64,000 nucleotides of DNA. It comes from Corythucha ciliata. Lineage: Eukaryota > Arthropoda > Insecta > Hemiptera > Tingidae. Positions 10,765 to 21,396 of the stretch are shown here, one piece after another (the stretch's first letter is position 1; each line of letters opens with the position of its first letter). Under the pieces are notes generated by a model. It did not search any database. It saw only the letters and a list, made by a program, of their open reading frames with translations, and was not told the origin of the DNA. The stretch covers positions 47,368,001 to 47,432,000 of the forward strand of contig CM075943.1 in assembly GCA_038030265.1 (NCBI GenBank), read 5' to 3'. The position numbers and the translations under genes are program-made.

Positions 10765-11455
10765 TATTTCGCTGGTAAAATGCGGAAAAATTACTTGTTT
10801 TTTCGACACGAATTTTCGATTTTTTTCACATTTAACCGTGAGTTAGCGCTTTTTTCCCAACTTTAGCAGCACAAATTCGCAGTTCACTGCTAAAATTGAG
10901 AAAAATTGCTAATTCGCTGCTAAAATGCGGAAAAAGCACTTACTCGCGCGTGGCTAAATGTGTTAAAATCGCATAATCGCGGCCAAAATTAAGATGAAGT
11001 GCTAATTTACTGTTAAAAATGAGAAAAAGTGCTCATATTCAAATTTGAAATTGAGAGAACGCCAATCAGCGACTGTTGGAGGCAGCACCAAAGATTGAGA
11101 AGAAGCACTAATTCGGGGCTAAAAATGAGAAATTTACTAATTTATTGCTACATAATGTGAATGCGTTGCCAATTACCTGGTAGAATAGAGAAAAAGTGCT
11201 TATTCACTGTTTAAATTGAGAAAAAATCAAAATTAGGAGAAAGGCTAATTTTTCAGCCTAAATTGTTAAAAAACCGCCAATTAAACTTGAGTTAAACGTG
11301 AGAAAATTCGCTAATTCACGAATTATAAACGCTACTACGTTGCTAAAATTAGAAAAAGCGTTAATTCACGGAAAAACTGAGGACAATCACTGATTCGCGG
11401 CAAAAATGAATAATTCAATTTGTATCCAAAATTGAAAATACTTCCATTCGCGGCT
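10765..11455 (+). repeat. Degenerate ~30-bp tandem repeat, block 1 (forward)
   Basis: Repeated variants of GCTAATTCGCTGCTAAAAT followed by GAGAAAAAG(T/C)GC, with a period of about 28-32 bp. The block begins within 20 bp of the point where BEL copy B is truncated (10748), which suggests that the arrival of this element removed the 3' end of copy B. It contains no credible coding sequence. Confidence 0.8.
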
Positions 11456-12165
11456 TCGCGAGGCGATTTTCGTTCTTTTGTATTAGAGAATACGATGGGT
11501 TGAGAGCGCGGCTCCGAAAGAGTTTTTTCGCACGACTTGCACGGGAAGTGATGAGAACCGCACTGAAAACCTCCCTCGAAAGTATCTGTTTTCGTCAACC
11601 CGTGCGGAAAAAACAAAAAGGCACGGGTGTGTGTTAGGAGAACAGCTGATTTGGTGTTTTTTTTTTTTAAGTTAGTTTTAGTTACCCAATGTTTGCTGTC
11701 CACAGATTATGTTCTCTTGGAGGTCTCAACTTGAATTCTGTGATATGACGTTAATTGTTATTGTTTTGTTTTTTTGTCTGGTTCCTCTTCCTGTCTGTGC
11801 CTGTTGGTTTGCTCACTGTGTTTTTTGTTTCTCTCACGTAAATACCATAACATTTCCAGAATGAGCACCTGCCTATGAATTCCCCATCGTCGTGCGAAAA
11901 ACGTCGTTCATTACTCGTCGGAAAGTGAAATACCATGTGCTCGTGTAATAGACTCACTCGACTGCGTCTCGTTCGTCTAACAACACTCGCACGATATTTC
12001 TTACTTTCCGCACTTGTTATGAAATGTACTATTTCCTACAAATTGGTTGGGTGTGGCTTGAAAAGGGCATGAAAATTCCCACGTGGTTATAAAGCGCTCC
12101 AAGTGGGCTCAAATTGCTCTCGAGAGTGATATCGGACACCCCCTAGAAATGTCGATCTCTTAACC
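11456..12165. other. Stretch without recognised genes
   Basis: Low-GC sequence with short T runs. I see no coding frame with family features, no terminal repeats and no clear simple repeat. Confidence 0.5.
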
Positions 12166-12545
12166 CATGTAGAACGCTCAAAATCGCTCTTTAATTGTTG
12201 TCGCACGTCTGACCACTTTTACGGCAAAAATTCCTTCGGTGACGAGCTCCCAGCATTTTTTATTCTCCTTGGTAATTCAGGGCGAAATCTTGTCAAAAAC
12301 GACAATTTTGCCCCCCCCCCCTTTTTTTTTTCAAGCGTATTGCTAATGCGGCGATTTTCTGTGTTTCGTATAAGGAGAATATAATGTGCTATGAGCTCAG
12401 ATTCCGTCAAAAATATAATTGCCGACAAGCTCCCAGCACATTCTATTCTCCTGGTCATTGGAAAACAACTCACGTCAAAATAACAATTTTGCCCCCTTTT
12501 TGACGTGCAATGCGGCGATTTTGAATAGTACTTCCAAATAGGATA
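12166..12545 (+). repeat. Two tandem units of the ~175-200 bp repeat left of the LINE
   Basis: Unit 1 (about 12173-12372) and unit 2 (about 12373-12545) share the blocks GAGCTCCCAGCA or AAGCTCCCAGCA, ATTCTCCT, a CAATTTTGCCCCC run and GCAATGCGGCGATTTT. Another unit follows the LINE at 18755-18910, and unit 1 is repeated at 8355. The LINE therefore lies inside a tandem array. Confidence 0.75.
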
Positions 12546-12589
12546 ATAATGCTAAAGAAGCAATCGCGGAGTGGGGTACATAAGGGGAA

Positions 12590-13939
12590 TAAGTGACCGC
12601 TACGGGGTTGCGCTTCCTCCAGGTGAATCTGCATCGTGCGGCAGCGGCATCGGCCGTCTTGAGCAAGGTGTTCACTGGGGGAAGCTATGACGTCGCCATG
12701 GTTCAGGAGCCATGGGCATGGGAGAGGCAGGTCAAGGGCCTCTCTGCGACAGCAGGTAAGCTGGTTTACTGTAGGGATGAGGAGCGGCAACGAACTGCGC
12801 TGCTTCTAGGTCCAGCAGTGAAATTTTTAACTATGCCAGAATTTCTGTGCAGAGATTTGACAGCAGTCATCCTGGAAACCAAGGACGAGGACCGGACCCG
12901 GAGGTGTGTGGTAGCTTCCGCGTACTTCCCGGTGGACGCTGAGGTGACGCCGCCGGAGGAGCTTCAGCGTTTGGTCCTGTACCGCAGCTGATTGTGGGTT
13001 GTGATGCGAATGGTCACCATACCATCTCAACGCCAGGGGTGAGTCACTCTTTCAAGTTTTGATGACGCATGACCTGGTGGTGGTAAATCAGGGCTCGATC
13101 CCTACTTTCGTGACAAGTGCGAGGAGTGAGGTCCTGGATGTTACTCTGGCTAGCCAGTTTTTGGCCAATAGTGTCAGAGATTGGAAAGTCATGTCAGAAA
13201 CATCAATGTCTGACCATAGGCTGATTTCGTTTGAGGTCGAGTTTCCTAGGGTTAGAAGGACAGAGTATCGGAATCCCGAGAACGCGATTGGGAGGTCTTT
13301 GAGGGGCATCTTGAACAGGAGTTGTCTGAGATGGACCTTGACATTCAGTGCCAAGCCGACCTCGATAGGGCGGTGGAGGCGATCAATTCAGCGGTCCTCA
13401 GTGCGTATGAGGAAAGCTGTCCTGTTAAGGTGACAGGGAAGTCCCTTGGTGGAACAATGAGCTGGAGATGCTCAGAAGAGAAACGAGGAGGCTTTACAAT
13501 AGGGCCAGATCACGTGGGGCGTGGAAGGCTTATAGGCGTTCCCTCACGGAGTATAACAAGGCCCTTAAAAAAGCAAAGCGGGCCACGTGGAGGACCTTAT
13601 GTGAGGGGATGGAGGATGTACTCGTAATGGGCAGACTGCAGTGGGTCCTGTCCAAAGAGAGCCCGGGCCAAATTTGTCTAATCAAAAAGGCAGATGGGGC
13701 GTATACCGAGAGCGCTAAAGAGACCCTGGAGGTGCTCCTGCGTAGTCATTTCCCTGATTCCAGGGTTGCAGGGGCCTCAGATGTTCAGAGCGAAGTGGTG
13801 GCTGACTGCCAGCCAGCAAATAATGCAATATGGAGCGCATCGGGGAAATTGTTTACGCCCGCGAAAATTAAATGGGCTATCGGCTCATTTAAGCCCTATA
13901 AATCCCCTGGGCCGGACGGGATATTCCCGGTCATGCTAC
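12590..13939 (+). pseudogene. Outer LINE: endonuclease and first part of RT
   Basis: LRFLQVNLHRAAAASAV near 12605 is the opening motif of an APE-type endonuclease, followed by VQEPWAW. The frame stops at 12991 and continues in other frames with VGCDANGHH (about 12994) and SDHRLISFEV (about 13210), the conserved endonuclease C-terminal motifs. A basic linker in 13468-13630 leads into the RT N-terminus, ending KSPGPDGIFPVML at the nested insertion. At least three frameshifts are present. The function in the family is target nicking for reverse transcription; this copy is inactive. Confidence 0.8.
13929..13939 (+). repeat. Target-site duplication of nested LINE, left copy
   Basis: GGTCATGCTAC is repeated exactly at 16325-16335. 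Deleting the insert plus one copy rejoins the outer RT frame (GIFPVM then LQRGLEV). Confidence 0.9.
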
Positions 13940-16324
13940 TCGACTCGAGGCCCGGGTCGCGAGGCTGCAGGCGAGCGTTATGCGCTCGCGAGGAGGGACC
14001 TAAAAAAGGCTCTTCGGCGGTCCAGGCGGGCCGCGTGGAGGACGTTCGTTGAGGATGGTCTCTCGGCGAACCCTTGGGACATTCCCTACAGAGTCGCTGT
14101 GGGGAAGATCAGGTCTCCGAGCGTCCTCCCGTTTCTGGAAGCGTCGCGTGGTGGAGGGACTGTGGAGGATACGCTGAGGAACTTCATCCGACGTATCTTC
14201 CCGCGGGACGAACCCGGGGAGGACTCTGCCGCGGACCGCGAATCCAGAGCGGAAGCGGCAGTGGTCCCAAAAACGGCAGGCAGTGAGCTCTTCACGGAGG
14301 AGGAGCTTCGGGACGCCCTTGGTGGGTTGGCGTCGGGCAGGACTCCGGGGTTCACCGGGGTGTGCCCTGAGATGCTTAAGCATCTCCCAGACTCGGCGGT
14401 GGAGTCTTTTTTGGGGCTCTACAATCGATGTCTTGTGGCGGGGTACTTCCCGGTGAGATGGCGGGTCGCTGTGGTGATACTTCTTCTGAAGTCGCCCGAC
14501 CGTGACCCGGCGTCTCCCGGTAGCTATAGACCGATTAGCCTCTTGCCATGCGAGAGCAAGGTCCTGGAGCGGCTCCTCCTTGGCCGGTTGGAGCCCTTCA
14601 TCAAGGAGGCGCTCCATCCGCACCAGTTTGGGGGGGTAAGAGGGGGTTCGACGGACGCGGCACTGGACGCGGTGCAGTCCCTCGTCGATGCCCCCTACGG
14701 AAAGTACAAGGTGGCGGACCTGCTGGATGTGCAGGGGGCCTTCGACTCAGTGTCGTGGCCGGGGGTCTTGATGGCGCTGCGAGATGCTGGTGTCCCCAAC
14801 GACATCTTTAGGGTGATCGCCTCGTACTTCGAGTCGAGGGAGGTGCGGCTCCGCTACGGTGGTGCTCTCACCAGAGGTTGCCCGCAGGGGTCGGTTCTCT
14901 CGGCTGCTTTGTGGAACCTTCTCTTTGCCGCCCTTTTGTGGCTTTTGCAGGGGGAGGGTTTCGAGGGAGTGGCGTACGTGGACGACCTTGCGGTTGTTGT
15001 CGCGGCGCGCTCCCGGGACGAGGCCGGTCGGGAGATCGATCGGCTGTTGCGGGTCGTGGACGAATGGTGCGGGGCGGTCAAACTGGCTCTCGCTGTGCCG
15101 AAGACCCAAATGGTCCTAATGCGGGGTCGTCTCTCGCAGGGTAGCCCCCTGGTGGTGCGCTATCGGGGATCACGCCTTGTGGGGGAACGGCAGGGCCGCT
15201 ACCTAGGGGTCGAGATTAACCCGGGGAGGACAGCGACCCCGCAGCTAGAGGTGGTTGCGGGGAATCTAGAGAGGACCTTTGCCCTCTTTAGGTCGGTGGG
15301 GGGAAACGTACGGGGCACGAACTTCCACTGCCGAGCTCGATACTTCAGGGCGGTATTCGTACCTACCCTGCTGTACGGTGCAACGTGGTGGTGGCACCGG
15401 CCCACGAAAGCTCAGAGGGCGAAGGTCCTCAGCTTGCAGCGGCAGGCTTTGGTTAGGGTGACCATGGCGTACCGGACTGTCAGTTCCGACGCGCTTCACG
15501 TGCTGGCAGGGATACCTCCTGCGGACCTCCTGCTCGACGCATGGGTTCACGGGCGCCGCCTGGTTCAGGGAAACTTGGACTGGGTACGGTGCCGTGAAGA
15601 TTGGGCAGAGCGCCTCGGTCTCTTGGCCGAGGAGCGGGGGGCCGCATGGGGCCTCCGCCTCCTTGACGACCTAGTCGTTGAGGCTTGGCAGGCGCGTTGG
15701 ACTTACAGTTCAACGGGTAGGCGTACATTCGGATTCGTGCCCGACGTTCGGACGAGACTGGCAGCGGCCAAGTGGTTCACCCTTGAGCACGCTGCCATGC
15801 AAATCCTGACTGGACACGGCTCGTTTAACGCCAAGTTGTGGTTCTTCCGGCGGCGGGACTCTCAAACATGCCCTTGTGGTGTCGAGGAGGAGACCGCCGA
15901 CCATGTGCTTCGTCGCTGCAGCCTCCACGGGGATGTGGAGGCCCACCGGAAGACTCGGCTCTTGTCCGAGACCGGCGGGTGTATGGCCGCCTCCTGGCCT
16001 TCTCCCGCTCCTGGCTGGAGCGAAGAGGGCTGGGACCGGCCATGCTTGAGTAGGGTTCCCTACTCGGGCAACCCGGGCAGGGTTCTCTTCCCTGTCCGGT
16101 TTCGGTCCATGGCGGAAGCCAGCATCCTCAGCTCAAAAGACCCACCTCCGCGTGGTCTCTCTCGGGCGCGGCTAGCTGGCCATCAGCCGTGGCTAACGGG
16201 TTGAGCTGAGCGATGGGCCCAACTCTGATGCGGTATCCGGGCCAAAGATGGGGTACAGGCCAGGTAAAGGCCTGCAAAAAGGTCTAGGTACTGGCCACAT
16301 CTTAAGGAGTTCCGCAGAGAGAGA
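13940..16324 (+). mobile_element. Nested 5'-truncated R1-clade LINE
   Basis: A 2385-bp insertion flanked by the 11-bp duplication GGTCATGCTAC. It is much more GC-rich than its host element. It has lost its endonuclease and ORF1 by 5' truncation and ends with about 120 bp of 3' UTR without a poly(A) tail. Its reading frame is uninterrupted, so it is younger than the decayed LINE it entered. Confidence 0.85.
13941..16204 (+). CDS. R1-clade reverse transcriptase, C-terminal ~754 residues, open frame
   Basis: A continuous frame that enters from outer-element sequence and becomes meaningful at the insertion point. Visible features are a basic linker (ALARRDLKKALRRSRRAAWR), RT block SYRPISLLPCESKVLERLL, the GAFDS aspartate box, GCPQGSVLSAALW, and AYVDDLAVV with the catalytic YVDD near 14977. 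Thumb sequence follows, and a C-terminal CPCG...DHVLRRC zinc-knuckle motif near 15870 is typical of R1/TRAS-like elements. No RNase H domain is present. The true start is missing because the element is truncated. The first ~80 codons of the open frame (13694-13939) belong to the host LINE in the wrong frame and should not be counted. Confidence 0.85.
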
Positions 16325-16335
16325 GGTCATGCTAC
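16325..16335 (+). repeat. Target-site duplication of nested LINE, right copy
   Basis: Second copy of GGTCATGCTAC; the outer LINE resumes here. Confidence 0.9.
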
Positions 16336-17175
16336 AGCGTGGCCTGGAGGTCCTGGAGCCGCGCCTCAGAAGGATATTTAGGGCAAGTTATGCATTATCG
16401 TATATACCGAAGGCATGGAGGGAGGTCAGGGTTGTGTTCATTCCTAAGTTGGGTGCAAACTCCTCGGCCTAGGCAAAGGCGTACCGACCCATAAGCCTCA
16501 TGTCCTTCCTCCTTAAAACAATGGCAAAGGTAATTGGCCTGGATATCAAGGACGGTTGCCTTAAAATTAAACCAATCCAGAGGGGGCAGCATGCCTACCA
16601 GGCGGGCAAGGCTACTGAGACCGCCCTAAACGAACTGGTGGGTAAGGTTGAAAAATCTCTGGAGGCGAAAGAAACTGCGCTGGGCTGCTTCCTGGACATA
16701 GGTGGTGCTTTTGATAACACCATCTATGACTCTATGGGGGCTGCAGTAAGGAGCAGAGGTGTTGGTCCATCTTCAGTGAAATGGATCAAGGGGATGCTGG
16801 AATGCCGCGTCGTGACTTCGGAGCTGGGAGGGGAGACTGTTTCCGTGTTGCCCTCAAGGGGGTGTCCTCAGGGGGGTGTGCTCTCTCCTTTGCTCTGGTT
16901 GCTCGTGGTGGAAGAGCTTCTCGCTATCCTAAAGGAGCAGGGTTATGAGGTAGTTGGTTACGCGGATGACCTTGCGATTCTAGTTAGGGGCTAATTTGAT
17001 GATACCATATCCAGTAGGATGCAGGGTGCCCTTAACATAGTGCAGCGATGGTGCAGCAGGCATGGTCTCAGGGTTAACCCTGAGAAGACCACCCTTGTTA
17101 CGTTTACCAGGCGGAGGAAGCTGGCATTAAAGGTAGTTCGACTGAATGGAGAAGTGTTGAAAGTAGGAAAAAGAA
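16336..17175 (+). pseudogene. Outer LINE: central reverse transcriptase
   Basis: It continues the RT cut at 13939, with YRPISLMSFLLKTMAKVI, the catalytic box CFLDIGGAFDN, GCPQGGVLSPLLW and GYADDLAIL (YADD near 16961). In-frame stops lie at 16470 and 16992, and a frameshift near 17175 moves the frame to the downstream part. It has the same architecture as the 47-kb LINE, with clearly diverged sequence. Confidence 0.85.
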
Positions 17176-18624
17176 GTCAAGTACCTTGGAGTTACCCTGG
17201 ATCAGGAGCTCAAATGGACCTCGCATATCAAGAGGGTGCTGAATAAGGCCACGTTCGCATTGTGGGCTGGTCGGAAAATGTTTGGCAAAACATGGGGTCT
17301 AAAGCCAAAAATGGTGTTGTGGCTGTATACAGCCGTTGTTAGGCCTATCGTCACCTATGGCTCACTCCTATGGTGGCAGAAGACGAAACAAGGGACAGTC
17401 CAGGCCTTGCTGAGTAAGTTGCAGCGCCAGGACTGTCTTGGAGTAACGGGTGCTATGCATTCGTGCCCGACGGCAGCCATGGAGGTATTACTGGACATGC
17501 CTCCCCTGCACTTTCATGTGCAGGCGACCGCATATATGGCGGCGGTGAGACTGCTGCGGGCGGAGTACGTGAAGCGGGGTGTCCAGGTTGGGCACTTGCG
17601 TGTTCTGGAGGAAGTTGCATGTAGTGAGGCGGCTGAAGTCGTTACGGATCTCATGCATGTGAGGATGGATTTTGAAAAACCCTTTAAGGTCGATATAGGC
17701 AACCGCGACCTTTGGGATAAGGGTTTGCCGAGGTTTAAGCCCAGCACGCAAGTATGGTATACTGATGGATCTGTTAAGGATGGGGTTGCTGGCATTGGGG
17801 TCTTTGGCCCCAGGCTTCAGCATTGGGAGTCCCTTGGGGTGACCGCCACCATCTTTCAGGCGGAGGTCTATGCTATAGAAGCCAGTGCGCGGAAGATTAG
17901 TGAGAGGGGTCTCCGGAAAGCGAAGATCTTTATCCTGTCTGACAGTCAGGCGGCTCTTGAAGCCCTAGGCTCAAGTGTCGTGAATTCGAAGCTAGTTTGG
18001 GAATGTCTTGAAGCCCTCAGGCCTGTGGCAACGGCAAACAGCCTTACTTTGATGTGGGTGCCGGGTCACAAGGGGTTTGAGGGGAATGAAATGGCTGATC
18101 AACTCGCGAAGAGAGGATCAGAGATGCCTTTCGTGGGCCCGGAGCCAAGTCTCGGGGTCACGAAGTCCTTCACGAAGAGGCAGGTGCAGGCGTGGTTGGA
18201 CGAGAGGCATCGTGAACACTGGGTTAGACAACCAGGTTTCAGGCAGGCCAAACTCTTTGTCACTCCAAAGGGACGATCGGAGAAGGGCCTGATCTCTCTG
18301 AGCCGAGGAGGCCTTAGGATCTTGGTGGGACTGCTAACGGGACATTGTGCCCTTCGATATACACTCAGACTAATGGAGAAGTCTGACACGGACATTTGCA
18401 GATTTTGCGACTTGGCCGTGGAAACAGCAGAGCACGTACTGTGTGAGTGCCAGGCTCTGGGGCGGTTACGCTTTCACCATCTTGGAAATGATGTGCTTCA
18501 ACCGGAAGACATCTCCAGGATGGCTACGGGAAATATTCTTAACTTCGTTAAGGAGTGGGGGTGGAGGACGCTTGAAAGCTGGCGTCTTTCTTGGCAGGGC
18601 AACTTGAGGGGGACACCACAATAG
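17176..18624 (+). pseudogene. Outer LINE: RT thumb, RNase H and C-terminal knuckle
   Basis: Open from the frameshift to a TAA-type end at 18624. KYLGVTLDQELKW and KTWGLKPK mark the RT thumb. The RNase H domain is complete by eye: YTDGSVKDG (Asp, about 17758), QAEVYAIE (Glu), LSDSQAALEAL (Asp), and VPGHKGFEGNEMADQLAK (His/Asp). CRFCDLAVETAEHVLCEC near 18400 is the terminal zinc knuckle. In the family, RNase H removes the RNA template after first-strand synthesis. The domain is intact here although the element upstream is broken. Confidence 0.85.
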
Positions 18625-18754
18625 ATTTGATCTTATACGTCGAGTTTGGTAGGAGATAGTTTCTTCTGGGCTTCCCTCCCCGTTTGAATAAAAATAGGAT
18701 AATACAATGTAGGACAATACAATACAATACAACGTCATACGACGTCAACGACAA

Positions 18755-18910
18755 TACAAAGTAGGATAATACAATGTGCTAGGAGCTTATCCTTCGTCTA
18801 AAATTCCATTGCTGACGGGCTCCCAGCACATTCTATTCTCCTAGTGATTGTGGGCCAAATCTTGTCAGAAACGAAGGTTTCGCCACTTTTTTCAGGTGTT
18901 ATGTCTCAGA
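18755..18910 (+). repeat. ~175-bp repeat unit right of the LINE
   Basis: AGGATAATACAATGTGCTAGG, GGGCTCCCAGCACATTCTA and CAAATCTTGTCAGAAACGA match the units at 12173-12545. This completes the array on the far side of the LINE. Confidence 0.75.
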
Positions 18911-19020
18911 TTTGGCGCCTTCAAAATACAATATCGTGGATTTTTGCTATTCGGAACCCAAATTTCGCGAATTTTCTCGCTATTAAATAGTAAAATACCA
19001 GGTTTTAGTCCTTAGTGTTA
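18911..19020. other. Short unassigned spacer
   Basis: Contains AATTTCGCGAATTTTCTCG-like words related to the degenerate sequence at 38.4-39.6 kb; no gene. Confidence 0.4.
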
Positions 19021-19186
19021 GGACCGGTCTACACGTTCAAACATATCGTCAGTCTTGCTTTTAATTAATATGTTCAAATCTGTTTCCTCAGCTTAATTTT
19101 TGGCTGAATCAGCTGTATAAACAGATTTGAATCAATTAATTAATTGCAAGACTGCCTGACGAAGTGTTCAAAACGTGTAGACCGGA
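19021..19186. mobile_element. Foldback/MITE-like palindromic element
   Basis: The left end CCGGTCTACACGTT and the reverse complement of the right end match. The imperfect inverted arms extend about 75 bp each (TCTTGC, AATTAAT, TTCAAATCTGTTT, CAGC in register) around a short centre. No convincing target duplication is visible, and it has no coding capacity. Confidence 0.75.
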
Positions 19187-19329
19187 CTTTACCGGAATCA
19201 GTTTTTAAGGTATGGCTAATTCAGAAAACTTTTTTTGCTCTTTTCAAGACAAAATTGATGGATTTGGCTTGTTCCAAACCCCCAAATACAAAAATTAAAG
19301 GAATTGAACAAGGCGAAAGTGTGTGTGTG

Positions 19330-20342
19330 TGGTTAAGGAAGCCACAGAACCTTTTGCGGTCAACGAGGTGCTTGACACGAGGAAGTGGATTTGCACGAGG
19401 CTAATAGTGAAGAAATGTTGGGCCGCCCTGGTGACCACGGATCACGGGTTTTGGTACTACTTACTCGAGAGACACTGCCAATCCCTAGCCGTTTATAAGG
19501 GCGGTGGTATCGGAGGACCTAGTAATGCCCAAGGAGACCGTGAATCTTGGAAGGTGGGATTCTGTGAAAAATTGCTGGATAAGTTCGGTATGACTGACTG
19601 TAAACCTGTGAGGACACCATCAGAAACAGGCGGGCAAACGGTTAAAAGAGAAGGAAAACCCTTAGACCGGACGACACCCTACCGAGAAGCTGGTGGCAGC
19701 CTCATTTTTCTCGTTTCCGGGACAAGACCCGACTTGGCTTATGCAGTGAGCACCGCAGCGCAAGACGTTGAGAGCCCAACTGATATTTCTTGGGGGAAAG
19801 TAAAACGTATCTTCAGATATTTAAAAGGCACGTTGGACTTCTGTCTCACATACGAACGTGGGAGGCCAAAACAGCTGATTGCGTACAGTGATGCTGACTA
19901 CGCAGCTGACAAATCGAGAAGATCGCGCAGTGGCATGCTTTGCATATACGCCGGTTCATTACTGACATGGACTAGTCAAAAACAAAAGAGCATCTCAGTC
20001 TCAACGATGGAAGCTGAGTATATATCAGCTAGTGAAGCAGCCAAGCAAATCATTTGGTTATCACGCCTACTCAGGGAAATAACGACTGATATTCAACAGC
20101 CGCGCTTAAATGTGGACAATCTGAGTGCTGTTCGTTTAATCAAGAATCCCGAGTTCCACTTTAAAAGATAGCATATTGATGTGAGGTATCATTTTGTTCG
20201 AGAGAAAGTGGCTAATGGGGACTTCTTGGTGAATCACATCGCTAGTGAAAAACAACTAGCTGACATTCTGACGAAAGGACTACCCGGTCCTAGATTCTGG
20301 GAACTTCTGGACAACATGAATGTGTGTTGTTTCAAAACATGA
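19330..20342 (+). pseudogene. Ty1/copia retrotransposon, 3' part of pol (RT end and RNase H)
   Basis: From about 19550 the sequence is clearly copia-like: LLDKFGMTDCKPVRTP, TPYREAGGSLIFLVSGTRPD, and ISWGKVKRIFRYLKGT. The RNase H motifs are YSDADYAADKSRRSRSG and TMEAEYISASEAAKQIIWL. A TAG at 20169-20171 interrupts before HIDVRYHFVREKV, and LADILTKGLPG closes the protein at a TGA (20340-20342). The segment before 19550 is degraded and its start uncertain. In an active element this region makes and processes cDNA; here it is a fossil. Confidence 0.85.
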
Positions 20343-20352
20343 ACTGAGGGAG

Positions 20353-20440
20353 TGTTGGAGAGTTACTTATTTTGAAGAAAGTTAGTGGGAGCCATATGAG
20401 CTTCACGATGAGAATTGTTGTTTGGTTGTTACCAAGTTTA
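20353..20440 (+). repeat. Start of copia 3' LTR
   Basis: A polypurine tract CTGAGGGAG is followed by TGTTGGAGAGTTAC, the usual copia LTR opening. The sequence becomes unrecognisable after an A run near 20440, so the LTR appears incomplete. Confidence 0.6.
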
Positions 20441-20919
20441 AAAAAAAAAAAAAATATTAATTATTTTCGTCTAATAAAAGTTCCCTTAATTTTTCGCGCG
20501 TTTCTCTAGTTTTCCCTGCAGCTTTAATTGATTCTCGTTCGATGCGAAGCTTGGAAAATCGTGGGTTTTAAGCAAGACCCCACGTGTTGAAGGGGGGGGG
20601 GAGAGTTTGTAGCATTGTGGCTTTTCTAGGTTGGAGGGTTCAAATTGAAGGAATGAGCCTAAGGAGTCCCAGAGAACCAAAATTTTAAGTTTAGGGTCAA
20701 AAGTATCACTTTCTGGCGGGGGGGGGGGGATAATCAATTTTTGGACACCATCAACTTCCCTTGAACGTCTGGCAAAACATCACATCCGTCACCAGTGACG
20801 GGAAGAGCGAAATGATGGACATTAGACGGAATGTAGGACGGGACGGGACATTAGAGTGTTTCAATTCAAGTGTGAGAAATAATTCAGAGAAAAATTTGAA
20901 TAAAAATATCTTACGTTTC
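20441..20919. other. Intergenic stretch downstream of the EFL1 exon
   Basis: Two G runs (near 20590 and 20720) and GGGACGGGAC words; otherwise nothing recognised. Part of it may be the 3' UTR of the minus-strand EFL1 exon. Confidence 0.4.
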
Positions 20920-21293
20920 TTATTTATTCTTCTTCAAAGTACGCTGTTTTTCGGCAAACTGAACGATTTTCTCCTCGACGGGCAGTCCTTTACGCCGTCG
21001 AACGGCGTTCATATACTGTCTGGCTTTATTTTCCGTGTCGGCCTTTTCACCGTACAGCAAGTACTCCTCTTCAGTGCTGGGCGACCAAAACGGGTCGACC
21101 TCGATCACCTCCCAATGGCTGAACACAAGCTGTGGACTCGCTAAACCGGACGTTTGCTTGCGAATCTCCTGGGCGAATGAGAAACTTTCGACGACCGGCA
21201 GTATCGCCGTCACTGTAAAGTTGGCCGACCCCTGTGTCATGTCACCGGCGAGAACTCGACCGTGTCTTCGACCCAGAACCGCGTACATTTTAC
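20920..21293 (-). CDS. EFL1: EFL1 (EF-G-like GTPase) last coding exon
   Basis: EFL1 is the cytosolic GTPase that, with SBDS, releases eIF6 from pre-60S ribosomes. The translation contains [54 protein letters not shown] and [20 protein letters not shown]. These are the hallmark C-terminal (domain IV/V) segments of EFL1/Ria1 proteins. On the minus strand a good acceptor (TTTTCTTCCCAAACAG) precedes the exon at 21294, and the frame enters in the second codon position. The stop overlaps an AATAAA hexamer (AAT AAA TAA). No upstream exons are recognisable anywhere up to 64 kb. It is therefore either the end of a gene with a huge intron, or an orphan exon. Confidence 0.8.
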
Positions 21294-21396
21294 CTGTTTG
21301 GGAAGAAAACGCGTTTACATTTATTGTATTAAATTTATATTTATTGTTAAAAATGAAAAAGTAGCGACTAGCTAAGCTTCAAGCACGTACACGTAG

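Larger units (their letters stand above)
12553..18691 (+). mobile_element. RNase H-bearing non-LTR retrotransposon, interrupted by a nested R1-clade LINE
   Basis: In order: apurinic endonuclease, reverse transcriptase, RNase H, then a C-terminal CxxC...HxxxxC knuckle. No ORF1 is recognisable, so it is probably 5' truncated. The tail runs into AATAC-type short repeats (18700-18740), as in I/LOA-group elements that end in microsatellites. AAATAGGATAATA occurs at both edges (12536 and 18692) and may be the target duplication, but it also belongs to the flanking tandem repeat. Bases 13940-16324 are the nested element. Confidence 0.75.

Noticed and set aside
10765..11455. CRISPR-like array of ~30-bp repeats
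   Set aside because: Units are contiguous and degenerate without unique spacers, and the genome is clearly eukaryotic.
13694..13939. First ~80 codons of the 836-codon frame as part of the R1-clade protein
   Set aside because: This stretch belongs to the outer LINE read in the wrong frame; the target duplication at 13929-13939 fixes the true junction.
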